Source: Corynebacterium glucuronolyticum (GTDB lineage Bacteria; Actinomycetota; Actinomycetes; Mycobacteriales; Mycobacteriaceae). Taken from it: DNA of 64,000 nt. Of this stretch, positions 1-8,398 are shown piece after piece (the first letter of the stretch is position 1; each line of letters opens with the position of its first letter). A model generated the notes under the pieces. That model saw only the letters and a list, made by a program, of their open reading frames with translations, made no database searches and was not told where the DNA came from. The DNA lies in assembly GCA_022772305.1 (NCBI GenBank), contig JALFAQ010000090.1, forward strand, positions 1 to 64,000, written 5' to 3'. The position numbers and the translations under genes were made by a program.

Positions 1-347
1 ACACCAGTTGTGCCGGCGGCATCAGACGCATTGTGGAGAACAGTCAGCCCATGGGCGAACACATCCTCCTGCAGGGAAAACCCCTCCACCGTAGCCCCCA
101 ACCCCCTGGCTAAGCCCTCAACAATCCGGCCCAAACCCTGCGCCACACCCCGCGCCGACCCCGGCCCCGACACCAACACCCCCGCATGCTCCCGACCCAA
201 CTGATCCAAACCAGACACACGAGTAAACGTTTTTAACCGACTATTTCCCCAGTTGCTACCAATACCATCCGTTACCAGGTTTGAGATTCCTTTTAACGAC
301 CTAGTGGCTTCGAATAGTTGGTCACGGTTAATTTGCACGGTATTCAT
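1..347 (-). CDS. partial small alpha-helical protein, possible type VII-secretion-type (EspC/WXG-like)
   Basis: The 5' part (about 115 codons) of a minus-strand gene runs off the left edge; no stop is met. The ATG at 347 begins MNTVQINRDQLFEATRSL and lies inside the 3' end of the upstream lipoprotein gene, overlapping it by 20 bases, which suggests translational coupling. The reading frame is rich in Gly, Ala, Leu and Val, has a lone Trp near residue 32 (GSNWGN), and has no signal peptide or clear membrane segment. Small helical proteins like this occur among actinobacterial ESX-associated proteins, but I cannot name a family with certainty. The gene is cut, so its true length is unknown. Confidence 0.6.
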   Translation of the reverse strand, partial: MNTVQINRDQLFEATRSLKGISNLVTDGIGSNWGNSRLKTFTRVSGLDQLGREHAGVLVSGPGSARGVAQGLGRIVEGLARGLGATVEGFSLQEDVFAHGLTVLHNASDAAGTTG

Positions 348-900
348 TGAGTTTCTCCCCGATCAAAAGATCAAAATAATATTCTGCGTTTTCACACACG
401 TCATTTTCTGCAAAGCCTGCAGAAACCGAGGGATTGAAGATCACTTCAACCGTTCCCCGTGGCGTTTCAGCTGCAACGGTGCACCCGTCATCCATGCCAT
501 CTTGCTTATAGACGAAGACCGGTTCTTTTTCCGGATTGGCTTGATAATTGACGGGTAAGCCGTCTCGTTTGAGTACCGCTATTTTGTAAGCGGAACCGGA
601 AAGAATTACCGAGTCTACGTTCTCATTACTAAATGAGCAGTCATCCCTGCCATCAGTTTTTGCGAAATACTGGTCCGATTCAGAATGCTCCAGACCCGCA
701 GCTTCCAATTCCGCATCCGTTATGTCCTCACATGGTTTTGCGAGTTCAAAATCCGGATCCCTGCGGTCGAACAGGTAGGGCTCGTCCTCCGGTGCAAGAC
801 GAGGCCCCAACCCGAGGACGTTCGAGCACCCGGTGAGGAACATGAGGGGTGCAAGCGCTAGTAGGACGGCGGTCTTCATCCTTGTGGTTTTCTGCGCCAC
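328..900 (-). CDS. putative lipoprotein, DUF3558-like
   Basis: A 190-residue secreted lipoprotein. The N-terminus MAQKTTRMKTAVLLALAPL leads to a lipobox LTGC (Cys at about residue 25), so it should be lipidated and anchored to the outer face of the cytoplasmic membrane. Four further Cys (in KPCED, DDCSF, DGCTV and NDVCEN) could form two disulfides, as in DUF3558-type actinobacterial lipoproteins. The GTG start at 900 is chosen because AAAAGGAGA lies a few bases upstream; ATG at 879 is an alternative. Its last 20 bases overlap the next gene. The family call is by pattern only and the function is unknown. Confidence 0.7.
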   Translation of the reverse strand: MAQKTTRMKTAVLLALAPLMFLTGCSNVLGLGPRLAPEDEPYLFDRRDPDFELAKPCEDITDAELEAAGLEHSESDQYFAKTDGRDDCSFSNENVDSVILSGSAYKIAVLKRDGLPVNYQANPEKEPVFVYKQDGMDDGCTVAAETPRGTVEVIFNPSVSAGFAENDVCENAEYYFDLLIGEKLNEYRAN

Positions 901-1090
901 GGGGTTCTCCTTTTATCTGACGGGTGGGCTCGCATTTCTTTAGACGGGTTTGGTGACCCCATCGGTTCCCGTTGAGGGAGAAAATGTTGCCCTGATGGTG
1001 GAATTGAAACACTAGATGACTATCGGCGCAGCGCATGTGTGCACAATGTGGCAGGAGTCCCCACAATCGGTGGGACTGCAGACAGACAGA

Positions 1091-1156
1091 AAACGCCCTT
1101 CCGGGATCCTTTCCGGACGCTACGGTGAGGGGTCAGGAAAGGGTACGAAGGGGCGT
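1091..1156 (-). terminator. possible terminator of the 1173-1748 lipoprotein gene
   Basis: On the minus strand GACGCCCCTTC (from 1156) can pair with GAAGGGCG (to 1094), followed by TTTTCTGTCTG. The loop is long and holds its own small TCCGG...CCGGA hairpin. Only moderately convincing. Confidence 0.35.
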
Positions 1157-1172
1157 CGAAAAGCAAAAAGAG

Positions 1173-1748
1173 CTACTGGTTGTTGACGGTGAGATTGCCC
1201 TTGAACGTCACGTTGCCGATGGTGAACTCAGCATCGTAGGCAGTGCTGGGCGAGACGTTGTAGGGGAAGTTGAGGTTTGCCTTCGCGCCCACGCCGAGGG
1301 GAACGTCGAGGCCGACGATGTAATCGGGGTCGGAGATGGTGAGCGGCTCGGCCTCCTCCAGCTGGTTGTCGCCGTTGTAATCCTCGTACCGGTACGTCGC
1401 CTGCAGCGCGCTCGGCGGGAAGGGCTGCTCATTGTTGTTTTCCACCGTCACGATTACAGTGGTGCCACCGAAATTACCGGAGGCAACGCTGGAGAGCTTG
1501 TAGGTGAGCCCAAGGCCTTCGTCAACGACGGGTTCCGTGAACTTCTCCACAGTCTTGGGAGCCACGTCCTTCGGGGTGAACTCGGGGGCAGCCTCCGCAG
1601 AGGTGGAGACCTTCTCGCTTACCGACGACTCCTGGACGCTGTTGCCCTCATGTTTTTCTTCGGCGCACCCTGTGAGCACCATCGCAGCGGACACAGTTAC
1701 GGCCACGGCAAGAGCAATCGGTCGGCGAGGATTCATCGAAAAGTCCAT
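1173..1748 (-). CDS. putative lipoprotein of unknown function
   Basis: A 191-residue lipoprotein. A basic N-terminus (MNPRRPIALAVAVTV) is followed by a hydrophobic stretch and lipobox LTGCAE. After the Cys comes a Ser/Glu-rich linker of about 40 residues, then a compact beta-rich domain with the pattern TTVIVTVENNNEQPF and a C-terminal IGNVTFKGNLTVNNQ. This layout resembles DUF4352-type immunoglobulin-like lipoproteins, which is an inference from strand pattern alone. The start is uncertain: ATG 1748 or ATG 1736 (MNPRR), the latter having AAGGA about 11 bases upstream. The gene stands alone between convergent and divergent neighbours. Confidence 0.7.
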   Translation of the reverse strand: MDFSMNPRRPIALAVAVTVSAAMVLTGCAEEKHEGNSVQESSVSEKVSTSAEAAPEFTPKDVAPKTVEKFTEPVVDEGLGLTYKLSSVASGNFGGTTVIVTVENNNEQPFPPSALQATYRYEDYNGDNQLEEAEPLTISDPDYIVGLDVPLGVGAKANLNFPYNVSPSTAYDAEFTIGNVTFKGNLTVNNQ

Positions 1749-1890
1749 CCTTGAAATCGTTGGTCCACACGCGCCAGAAAAGGACGCGTTCGTTAGCTTA
1801 TTCTACTGACGCCACACCGACGGAATATGTGAGGTAATGTGCGTGTTCGGTGATATGGCACCAAATCAGAACCGGGCAGAAGGAGAACAT

Positions 1891-3735
1891 GTGAGTAGCG
1901 TCGTCCGAATTATTCGCAACGTCACAGCACTGTGGCCGTTTTATGTGGGCGTGATCATCGCTTCCCTCGTCACCGCCGCCCTGGGACTGGTAAACCCGTT
2001 CATCATGCGGGATGCGACCGACACCATTGTCTCCGTCGTGTCCGGCGACCAGAATCTCAGCGACGCGAATACGCGGATTATCTGGCTGACGGTGGCGATT
2101 CTTGTCGTGGGGCTGCTTAACACCGGAGTACGGAATATTGGTGGCTATATCGGCGACGTCATGGCTGCCCGGATGCGCCAGGTTCTCTCCACGCGCTACT
2201 ACGCCCAGCTGCTGTCCCTGCCACAGCGGTACTTTGATACGCAGGTGACAGGCACAATCATCGCCCGCCTCGACCGGTCTATCACCTCCATCACTCAGTT
2301 CCTACAGGCGTTTTCCAACAACTTCTTCCCCATGCTGCTCACGGTGGCTGCCGTGCTCGTCATCACCGCGGTGTACTACTGGCCACTGGCGATTCTGTTG
2401 GCCATCATCTTCCCCATTTACATGTGGCTGACCGCTTTAACCAGTAAGAAGTGGCAGCGCATCGAGGCCGCGAAGAATAAGGAAATTGACCTCGCTGGAG
2501 GTCGGTTTGCTGAGGTCATCGGCCAGGTGAAGGTGGTTAAGTCCTTCGTTACCGAGGTCGCGGAGCTCGTCGGGTTCTCCAAGCGCTACGGCAAGACTGT
2601 GACGCACACCCGGGAGCAGTCGCGCTACTGGCATCTCATGGATATCGCCCGCGGTGCAGCGATGGACCTCATCTTTCTCTTTATCTACGGTGTGCTCTTC
2701 TACCGCACCCTGCACGGGTACTTCAGCCTCGGCGACATGGTCATGCTCATCCAGCTGGTCACCATGGCCCGCCAGCCCGTCATGATGATGAGCTACCTCG
2801 TGGACACCACGCAGCGTGCCATCGCAGGCTCAAAGGACTACTTCGAGGTCATGGAGGTCACGCCCGAGCCAACGGCGAACGAGATCGTGGTGCAGGCAAC
2901 GACATCGTCGCACACGCTGGAGGAACAACCCCAGCACGCGGAGATTCTTCCCCCTGCCGGGTCCACAGCCATTAACTTTGATGATGTCAGCTTCAGCTAC
3001 GAAGAGGGCGACCAAGTCATCCACAACGTCAGCTTCTCCATCCACCCCGGTGAGAAGGTCGCCCTTGTGGGCGAATCCGGTGGTGGCAAGTCCACCCTGG
3101 TGAACCTCATTCTCGGCCTGTACCGGCCGACCGAAGGCAAGCTCACCATCAATGGGCACGATGTCACCGCCGTCCAGGCGGAGGACCTCCGCGCCTCCGT
3201 CGGCGTCGTGTTCCAGGATTCCTCACTATTTTCCGGCACCGTCCGCGAAAACATCGCTTACGGTAAGCCCGGCGCGACCGACGAAGAAATCGTGGAGGCA
3301 GCGAAGGCCGCCTTCGCGCACGACTTCATCTCCGCGTTCCCCGACGGGTACGACACCGTCATCGGCGAGCGAGGCTTGCGGCTGTCTGGCGGCCAGAAGC
3401 AGCGTGTGGCTATCGCCCGCGCGATGTTGAAGGATGCGCCCATTCTCGTCCTTGACGAGGCAACAAGCGCCTTGGACACGAAGGCGGAGCAGCAGGTGCA
3501 GGCGGGCTTGGAGGCGCTCATGCGCAACCGTTCCACGCTCATCATCGCCCACCGCCTGTCCACCATCGCTACGGTGGATACGATCGTCACCTTGGATAAG
3601 GGGCACGTGGATGAAGTGGGCGCTCCTGCCGACCTTGCGGCCTCCGGCGGAATCTACTCCCAGCTCCTTGCCCTAACCTCCACGGCAACGGAGGAGAGTC
3701 GAAAGCGATTGAAGGAGTTCGGGCTTATCCATTAA
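1891..3735 (+). CDS. ABC exporter, fused membrane and ATPase domains (MsbA/LmrA type)
   Basis: A 614-residue half-transporter. The first 320 residues hold about six membrane helices of the type-1 exporter fold; the C-terminal 250 residues form the ATPase. Visible motifs are Walker A GESGGGKST, Q-loop VFQDSS, signature LSGGQKQR, Walker B ILVLDEATSALD and the H-loop IAHRLST. It should act as a homodimer, or pair with another half-transporter, exporting a hydrophobic or peptide substrate. The start is GTG 1891, with AGGAG at 1881-1885; an in-frame ATG at 1837 has no ribosome-binding site. There is no partner gene next to it, and aecD follows from its own promoter. The substrate cannot be told from sequence. 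Confidence 0.9.
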   Translation: MSSVVRIIRNVTALWPFYVGVIIASLVTAALGLVNPFIMRDATDTIVSVVSGDQNLSDANTRIIWLTVAILVVGLLNTGVRNIGGYIGDVMAARMRQVLSTRYYAQLLSLPQRYFDTQVTGTIIARLDRSITSITQFLQAFSNNFFPMLLTVAAVLVITAVYYWPLAILLAIIFPIYMWLTALTSKKWQRIEAAKNKEIDLAGGRFAEVIGQVKVVKSFVTEVAELVGFSKRYGKTVTHTREQSRYWHLMDIARGAAMDLIFLFIYGVLFYRTLHGYFSLGDMVMLIQLVTMARQPVMMMSYLVDTTQRAIAGSKDYFEVMEVTPEPTANEIVVQATTSSHTLEEQPQHAEILPPAGSTAINFDDVSFSYEEGDQVIHNVSFSIHPGEKVALVGESGGGKSTLVNLILGLYRPTEGKLTINGHDVTAVQAEDLRASVGVVFQDSSLFSGTVRENIAYGKPGATDEEIVEAAKAAFAHDFISAFPDGYDTVIGERGLRLSGGQKQRVAIARAMLKDAPILVLDEATSALDTKAEQQVQAGLEALMRNRSTLIIAHRLSTIATVDTIVTLDKGHVDEVGAPADLAASGGIYSQLLALTSTATEESRKRLKEFGLIH

Positions 3736-3747
3736 CGGGCGCAGTAA

Positions 3748-3753
3748 TACAAT
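3748..3753 (+). promoter_or_regulatory. -10 box of a probable leaderless aecD promoter
   Basis: TACAAT lies exactly seven bases before the ATG at 3761 and no ribosome-binding site precedes that ATG. This geometry places the transcript start at the A of the start codon. Confidence 0.55.
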
Positions 3754-3760
3754 CAAAAGT

Positions 3761-4888
3761 ATGAGATGTCCCGACTTCGAAACACTCCGTGACCGCCAGA
3801 CAATGAAGTGGACAGCTTACGATCCAGACGTGCTGCCATTGTGGATCGCGGAGTCTGATTTTGCCACCAACCCACGCATCACTGACGCGCTCCGCACCGC
3901 GATAGACAAAGAGCGGTTCGGCTATCCGCCGGCGGGAAACGAGGTCGGTGAGGCTCTCAGCCAGTTCTGCGCGAAGCGTTACGGGTGGAAGATCTCCCCC
4001 AACCAGATCCACCTGGCCACCGATGTCATCCAGGCGATCATCGCCACCCTGCGCTACATCATCCCGGACGGCCCCGTCGTCATCCCCACGCCGAGTTACC
4101 CGCCGTTCTTCTTTGCCTGTCAAGCCGCTCATCGTGAGGTTGTCACCATCGATGAGCTAGGTCTTGATGCAGTGGAAGATGCCTTCCGCACGCACCACCC
4201 GGCGGCGTTCATCCTGTGTTCCCCGCACAACCCCCTTGGCATCGTGCACGAGAAGGAGTACCTCCGGCAGTTGGCAGAGCTCGCTGCCCGCTACGATGTC
4301 CGCATCATTTCCGACGAGATTCACGCGCCACTTGTGTATCCGGACCACCAGCACCACCCAACGGCGAGCGTATCCGATGTGGCAGCCGAGCGGACGATCA
4401 CCTTCATGTCCACGTCCAAGGGATGGAACGTGGCGGGGTTGCGCTGCGCCCAGGTGATCCTCACCAACGAGAAGGATGCAGACTCGTGGGGATCGCTTAA
4501 TCCGAGTGCTGTTCCGCCACCGTCGATTCTCGGCAACGTGGCGGCTATCGCCTGCTACACGGACACGTCCTCTTTCCTCGACGACGAGATCTCCTACCTT
4601 GTAGAAAATCGTGATTTCCTCCTCGCCCACCTCCCTGAGGTTCTGCCGGGGATTCGGATGTCTCACCCGGACGCGACGTACCTCATGTGGCTCGATTTCT
4701 CACAATGTGAGACAGAGGAGTTGCGGACCGATTCGCAAGAACTTTTACTCCAGAAAGCGCGTGTCGGCCTCAACGGTTGTGGCGGATTCGGCACAGCTCA
4801 CACCGGCTTTGCCCGGCTGAATTTCGGGTGTAAGAGGTTGACTTTAGAAGAGATGATAGACAGGATTGGGAACACCTTTCTAGAATAG
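3761..4888 (+). CDS. aecD: cystathionine beta-lyase / C-S lyase, PLP-dependent (MalY/PatB type)
   Basis: A 375-residue fold-type I PLP enzyme that cleaves the C-S bond of cystathionine to homocysteine, pyruvate and ammonia in the methionine pathway, and also acts on S-alkyl cysteines. Seen in the sequence: PLWIAESDF near the N-terminus, the CSPHNP segment at 153-158, ISDEIH at 183-188 with the PLP-binding Asp, and STSKGWN with the Schiff-base Lys at about 220, which is the MalY/PatB signature. The brnQ gene follows on the same strand. The aecD-brnQ order is the one I recall from C. glutamicum, which supports the symbol. Length is normal for the family. Confidence 0.9.
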   Translation: MRCPDFETLRDRQTMKWTAYDPDVLPLWIAESDFATNPRITDALRTAIDKERFGYPPAGNEVGEALSQFCAKRYGWKISPNQIHLATDVIQAIIATLRYIIPDGPVVIPTPSYPPFFFACQAAHREVVTIDELGLDAVEDAFRTHHPAAFILCSPHNPLGIVHEKEYLRQLAELAARYDVRIISDEIHAPLVYPDHQHHPTASVSDVAAERTITFMSTSKGWNVAGLRCAQVILTNEKDADSWGSLNPSAVPPPSILGNVAAIACYTDTSSFLDDEISYLVENRDFLLAHLPEVLPGIRMSHPDATYLMWLDFSQCETEELRTDSQELLLQKARVGLNGCGGFGTAHTGFARLNFGCKRLTLEEMIDRIGNTFLE

Positions 4889-4890
4889 AA

Positions 4891-5084
4891 TTTCACAAAT
4901 CGGCTCCCACTGTGTAGGATACCGTCCCATACAGTGAAATAAGGACATGGGGAGTCGTGGACCGCCCCACCCATAGGCGGTCACCACGGCAAACCACTAC
5001 CGAATCGACCCGGTCTAACAAAGGGCACAGGGCCGGTAGGTTATCCGTCAGAGTGAGATTTTTGAGAGGACTGGAGTTCCTACC
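4891..5084 (+). promoter_or_regulatory. brnQ promoter and structured 5' leader
   Basis: A promoter TTCACA (4891-4896), 18-base spacer, TAGGAT (4915-4920) lies just after aecD. The predicted transcript has about 155 bases before brnQ. It can form a strong two-part hairpin at 4956-4988 (CGTGG/CCACG outer stem, ACCGCC/GGCGGT inner stem). A second long stem is CTACCG (4997-5002) with CGGTAG (5034-5039). GGAG lies eight bases before the ATG. No oligo-T terminator and no known riboswitch core were recognised; control by this leader is an inference. Confidence 0.5.
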
Positions 5085-6500
5085 ATGACTGCTAGAAACG
5101 CGTCAGCCGACGCAGCTACCCCGACGATCCGAGGTGGAAAATACTTCATGACGCTGATCGTGGCGTCCATGATGTTGTTTTCCATGTTCTTCGGTGCCGG
5201 CAACCTCATTTTCCCGCCGATGCTCGGCGCACACGCGGGTGAATCCTTCACCCCCGCAATTATTGGCTTCCTCGCCGCCGGCGTGCTGCTTCCCGTTATT
5301 TCCGTCATCGCCGTTGCCGTGACCGGTGACTCCATCACCGACATGTCCAACCGCGGTGGCAAGGTGTTCGGCATTGTGTTCCCCATCCTTGTCTACCTGT
5401 CCATCGGCGCCCTGTACGCCGTTCCGCGTACAGCTGTGGTGAGCTACGGCTCCGGCTTCGTCCCGATCACGGGCATGGACAACAAGGCTTCCCTCGTCGT
5501 CTACTGTGTCGTGTTTTTCCTCATTTCCGCAGCACTTGCGTGGAACTCAAACTCGATCATCGACAACCTGGGCAAGTTCCTCACCCCGGCGCTGCTGTTC
5601 CTACTCGCCGTGATGATCGTCATGAGCTTCTTCCGTCTGGATTCCCAGGCACTGCCCCCGTCAGAGGATTACGCCGCACCGATGTCCGCCGGCCTCATCC
5701 AGGGCTACGCCACGATGGACTCACTGGCTGCACTGGCCTTCGGCATCCTCGTCGTTACCTCGCTGCGCTACAAGCGCGTGGGTGAGGGCCCGCGCCTCGT
5801 CCGTTCCGTGTCCGCTGCCGCTATCGGTGCCGGCATCCTACTGGCCGTTGTGTACATCGGCCTGGGCATCATCGGCAAGAACATGGTTGATGGTCGCTCC
5901 TTCAAGGACGGCGCTGCCCTGCTGGCGGCCTCCGCAAACGAGATCATGGGCACCCCGGGCATGTACGCGCTCGGCGCCATCGTGTTCCTGGCTTGCCTGA
6001 CCACCTCTGTTGGCCTCATCGGTTCCACCTCGGAGTTCTTCCACGAGATTGCCCCCGGCATCTCCTACCACGCTTGGGTGACCATCTTCTCCGTCGTCGC
6101 CCTGGGCATTTCCTCCCTGGGACTGTCGGCCGTGCTGTCCGTTGCCGCACCGATCATCGGTTTCCTGTACCCGGCCGCGATGACGCTCGTGCTCATCACG
6201 CTGGTGGAGCCCCTGTTTGGCCGGAAGCTGTTCTGGACCTACCGCATCGCTTTGTACGTGGCCATCATCTGGGCCGGCCTCATGAGCCTGAACACCCTCG
6301 GCTGGGGCTCCTCAGTCATCGAGCCGCTCATCAGCTGGGCACCGGGGCACTCCAATGACCTTGGCTGGTGGCTGCCCGTGCTGGCCGCGGCCATCATCGG
6401 CCTGATTCTGGACTTCACCACCCGTAAGAAGGAAGATATCCAGGTTGGTGTCGCCACCGTCCACGAGGACGACAAGGTCGAAGCCCCCGTCAACACGTAG
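5085..6500 (+). CDS. brnQ: branched-chain amino acid Na+ symporter, LIVCS family
   Basis: A 471-residue membrane protein with about 12 hydrophobic helices. It imports leucine, isoleucine and valine, and probably methionine, with sodium. The hallmark N-terminal segment of the LIVCS family is present: FSMFFGAGNLIFPPMLG at about residues 30-45. The polar C-terminal tail is cytoplasmic. It lies 196 bases after aecD and has its own promoter and a folded leader. The start ATG has GGAG eight bases upstream. A strong terminator follows. Linkage to a sulfur amino acid lyase fits the methionine transport reported for C. glutamicum BrnFE/BrnQ biology, but substrate preference here is not shown. Confidence 0.93.
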   Translation: MTARNASADAATPTIRGGKYFMTLIVASMMLFSMFFGAGNLIFPPMLGAHAGESFTPAIIGFLAAGVLLPVISVIAVAVTGDSITDMSNRGGKVFGIVFPILVYLSIGALYAVPRTAVVSYGSGFVPITGMDNKASLVVYCVVFFLISAALAWNSNSIIDNLGKFLTPALLFLLAVMIVMSFFRLDSQALPPSEDYAAPMSAGLIQGYATMDSLAALAFGILVVTSLRYKRVGEGPRLVRSVSAAAIGAGILLAVVYIGLGIIGKNMVDGRSFKDGAALLAASANEIMGTPGMYALGAIVFLACLTTSVGLIGSTSEFFHEIAPGISYHAWVTIFSVVALGISSLGLSAVLSVAAPIIGFLYPAAMTLVLITLVEPLFGRKLFWTYRIALYVAIIWAGLMSLNTLGWGSSVIEPLISWAPGHSNDLGWWLPVLAAAIIGLILDFTTRKKEDIQVGVATVHEDDKVEAPVNT

Positions 6501-6516
6501 CTGTTACCGCTTCAGC

Positions 6517-6554
6517 AAAACGCCCACCGGTTCACACATCCCGGTGGGCGTTTT
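6517..6554. terminator. bidirectional terminator between brnQ and arsC
   Basis: A perfect 14-base stem AAAACGCCCACCGG / CCGGTGGGCGTTTT with a ten-base loop. It ends in TTTT on the plus strand and in TTTTG on the minus strand, so it can stop both convergent genes. Confidence 0.85.
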
Positions 6555-6565
6555 ACTCGTACCCC

Positions 6566-6973
6566 CTAGCAACAACTCTGCAATCGCGATGCTAAGTCCC
6601 GTACCTTTTCCTCAATGGTTCGAATTGTAGCGACAAATACGTCGTCGCTTTTACCAGTCGGATCTGGAATCCCCCAGTCCTCGTCGTATTCCCTCCCTAT
6701 AAACGGACATCCTTCCATGCACCCCATGGAAATCACAATGTCAGGTTCGGGGATGTCGTCAATAGTTTTGCTTTCCTGGGCCGCCATATCGATGCCCCAC
6801 CGCTCCTCAAGCACCCGCACCGCGTCACTGTTGATCACACCTGTTGCAGAAACCCCGGCTGAATAAGGGACAAAAACGTCAGCTGCGATCGTCTTCGAGA
6901 TAGCTTCGGCGATCTGACTGCGACACGAATTGTGTACGCAGATAAACGCTACCTTCGGCTTATGAGCGAACAC
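6566..6973 (-). CDS. arsC: arsenate reductase, low-molecular-weight phosphatase type
   Basis: A 135-residue enzyme that reduces arsenate to arsenite for efflux. The P-loop CVHNSCRS (CX5R type) at about residues 12-19 carries the nucleophilic Cys. A second pair, Cys in MGCMEGCPF around residues 83-88, is placed as in the redox-relay cysteines of the thioredoxin- or mycothiol-linked enzymes. In corynebacteria related enzymes use mycothiol and mycoredoxin, but two resolving cysteines here could instead mean thioredoxin. The gene is last in arsR-acr3-arsC and overlaps acr3 by 14 bases. Confidence 0.88.
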   Translation of the reverse strand: MFAHKPKVAFICVHNSCRSQIAEAISKTIAADVFVPYSAGVSATGVINSDAVRVLEERWGIDMAAQESKTIDDIPEPDIVISMGCMEGCPFIGREYDEDWGIPDPTGKSDDVFVATIRTIEEKVRDLASRLQSCC

Positions 6974-7997
6974 GGGGGAACCACCCTTTCGTCTTATTTG
7001 CTACCGCCACTAGAGCCAACATGACGGGCACTTCCGTCAACACGCCGACCGTTGTGGCTAGGGCCGCAGCGCTGCCCACTCCAAAAAGGGCTACGGCCAC
7101 TGCGACAGAGAGTTCGAAGAAATTGGACGCACCGATCATCCCAGCGGGCGCTGCGATATCGAACGGAAGCCACATCGCACGTGCCAGGCCGTAAGCAAGA
7201 GAAAAGATGAAGACCGTTTGGATAATCAGTGGCACCGCAATGAGCACGATATGCAAGGGATGCGCGAGGATTGTGTCGGCTTGGGTGCTGAAGATGATGA
7301 CCAACGTAGCCAGGAGACCAATAGTGGTGATGCCATCGAAGGAGGGAAGGAAGGTTTCGTTGAGAAAGTCCTCCCCCTTGTTTCGGATCACAAGCGCCCG
7401 TGTTACTACGCCGGCAACGAGCGGGATAACCACAAACAGGACGATGCTCATCACAAGGACGTTGTAGGGCACGTCGACATCAGTGACTCCGAGGAGGAAC
7501 GTCACAATCGGGACAAACGCCACGAGGATGATGAGATCGTTGGTGGCTACCTGAACCACCGTGTACGCGGGATTTCCTTTCACCAAGCTGCTCCACACAA
7601 AAACCATTGCGGTACACGGTGCGGCACCTAAAAGGACGGCACCGGCAAGATACTCCGAAGCGATCTCCTGCGGAATGAGTGAGCTAAATACGGTGAAGAG
7701 GAAGAACGCAGTTATCGCGTACATGGTGAATGGCTTCACCAACCAATTGATAATCCACGTGAGGATGAGTCCTGTGGGTTTCTTACCAACTTGCCGAATG
7801 CTATTGAAATCCACCTTGATCATCATCGGGTAGATCATGATCCAGATGAGAACAGCAATAGGAATGGAAATCCCAGAAACAGTAAGACTGCTAAGAAACT
7901 CCGGCACGGCAGGCACAGTGGCACCGAGTGCGACACCGACGACCATGCAGGCAAGCACCCAGATGGATAGATACTTGTGAAAGAAATCCATCAGCAT
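6960..7997 (-). CDS. acr3: arsenite efflux permease, Acr3 family
   Basis: A 345-residue integral membrane protein with about ten helices that exports arsenite using the proton motive force. Two signature stretches of the Acr3/BART family are clear: GAAPCTAMVFVWSSL in the middle, with the essential Cys, and GASNFFELSVAVAV near the C-terminus. The name arsB is often used in corynebacteria, but by family it is Acr3, not ArsB. The start ATG overlaps the end of arsR by seven bases and the end overlaps arsC, so the three genes should be one coupled operon. Confidence 0.92.
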   Translation of the reverse strand: MLMDFFHKYLSIWVLACMVVGVALGATVPAVPEFLSSLTVSGISIPIAVLIWIMIYPMMIKVDFNSIRQVGKKPTGLILTWIINWLVKPFTMYAITAFFLFTVFSSLIPQEIASEYLAGAVLLGAAPCTAMVFVWSSLVKGNPAYTVVQVATNDLIILVAFVPIVTFLLGVTDVDVPYNVLVMSIVLFVVIPLVAGVVTRALVIRNKGEDFLNETFLPSFDGITTIGLLATLVIIFSTQADTILAHPLHIVLIAVPLIIQTVFIFSLAYGLARAMWLPFDIAAPAGMIGASNFFELSVAVAVALFGVGSAAALATTVGVLTEVPVMLALVAVANKTKGWFPRVRS

Positions 7998-8317
7998 TCA
8001 CCCCTGCGCACGTCGTGGCATCGGCACTGAGGAGTATCGGAACAGATGGATCCCAGTTCCCCGATGACCCACCGCAGATAGTCCGCACGGAGACGGTAGT
8101 ACGTGTTTTTGCCGTCTCGCCTACTTTCCACGATCCCAGCTTGTGCTAGCACTTTCATGTCGTGCGACAACGTGGGTTGCGTGATATGGAACTCTTCCAG
8201 GATTTCACACGCACAGAGCTCACCACAGGACAGCATGTCCACGATCTGCAGCCGTTTTGGCTGGGAGAGCGCCTTCAATACCTGCGCTATGTCCTCATAG
8301 TGGCATGTTTCGGACAC
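7991..8317 (-). CDS. arsR: ArsR-family arsenic-responsive repressor
   Basis: A 108-residue winged-helix repressor that leaves DNA when it binds arsenite. The metal-site segment ELCACEILEEF (CXC in helix 3) is followed by the recognition helix TQPTLSHDMKVL and a wing RDGKNTYYRL. Extra cysteines occur at the N-terminus (ETCHYED) and in the tail (ICSDTPQCRCHD), so As(III) ligation may differ from the E. coli type. The GTG start at 8317 has GGAG seven bases upstream. It is first in the ars operon, and repeated operator-like sequences lie upstream. Confidence 0.9.
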   Translation of the reverse strand: MSETCHYEDIAQVLKALSQPKRLQIVDMLSCGELCACEILEEFHITQPTLSHDMKVLAQAGIVESRRDGKNTYYRLRADYLRWVIGELGSICSDTPQCRCHDVRRGEC

Positions 8318-8332
8318 CGCTGCACTCCATTC

Positions 8333-8387
8333 ATATCGAAACTATTCAATATAAACAATAGACCTCACATAGAAACTCGTCAATATG
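8333..8387. promoter_or_regulatory. probable ArsR operators upstream of arsR
   Basis: An imperfect dyad ATATCGAAACTATTCAATAT spans 8333-8352. A related copy, ATAGAAACTCGTCAATAT, lies at 8369-8386. Both share GAAACT and CAATAT. Two spaced copies in front of an arsR-led operon fit operator sites. Confidence 0.5.
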
Positions 8388-8398
8388 TTTGGATGTCC

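Noticed and set aside
4921..5084. Known riboswitch class in the brnQ leader
   Set aside because: Cores of SAM, TPP, FMN, glycine and cobalamin riboswitches were looked for by eye and not found; only unnamed stems remain.
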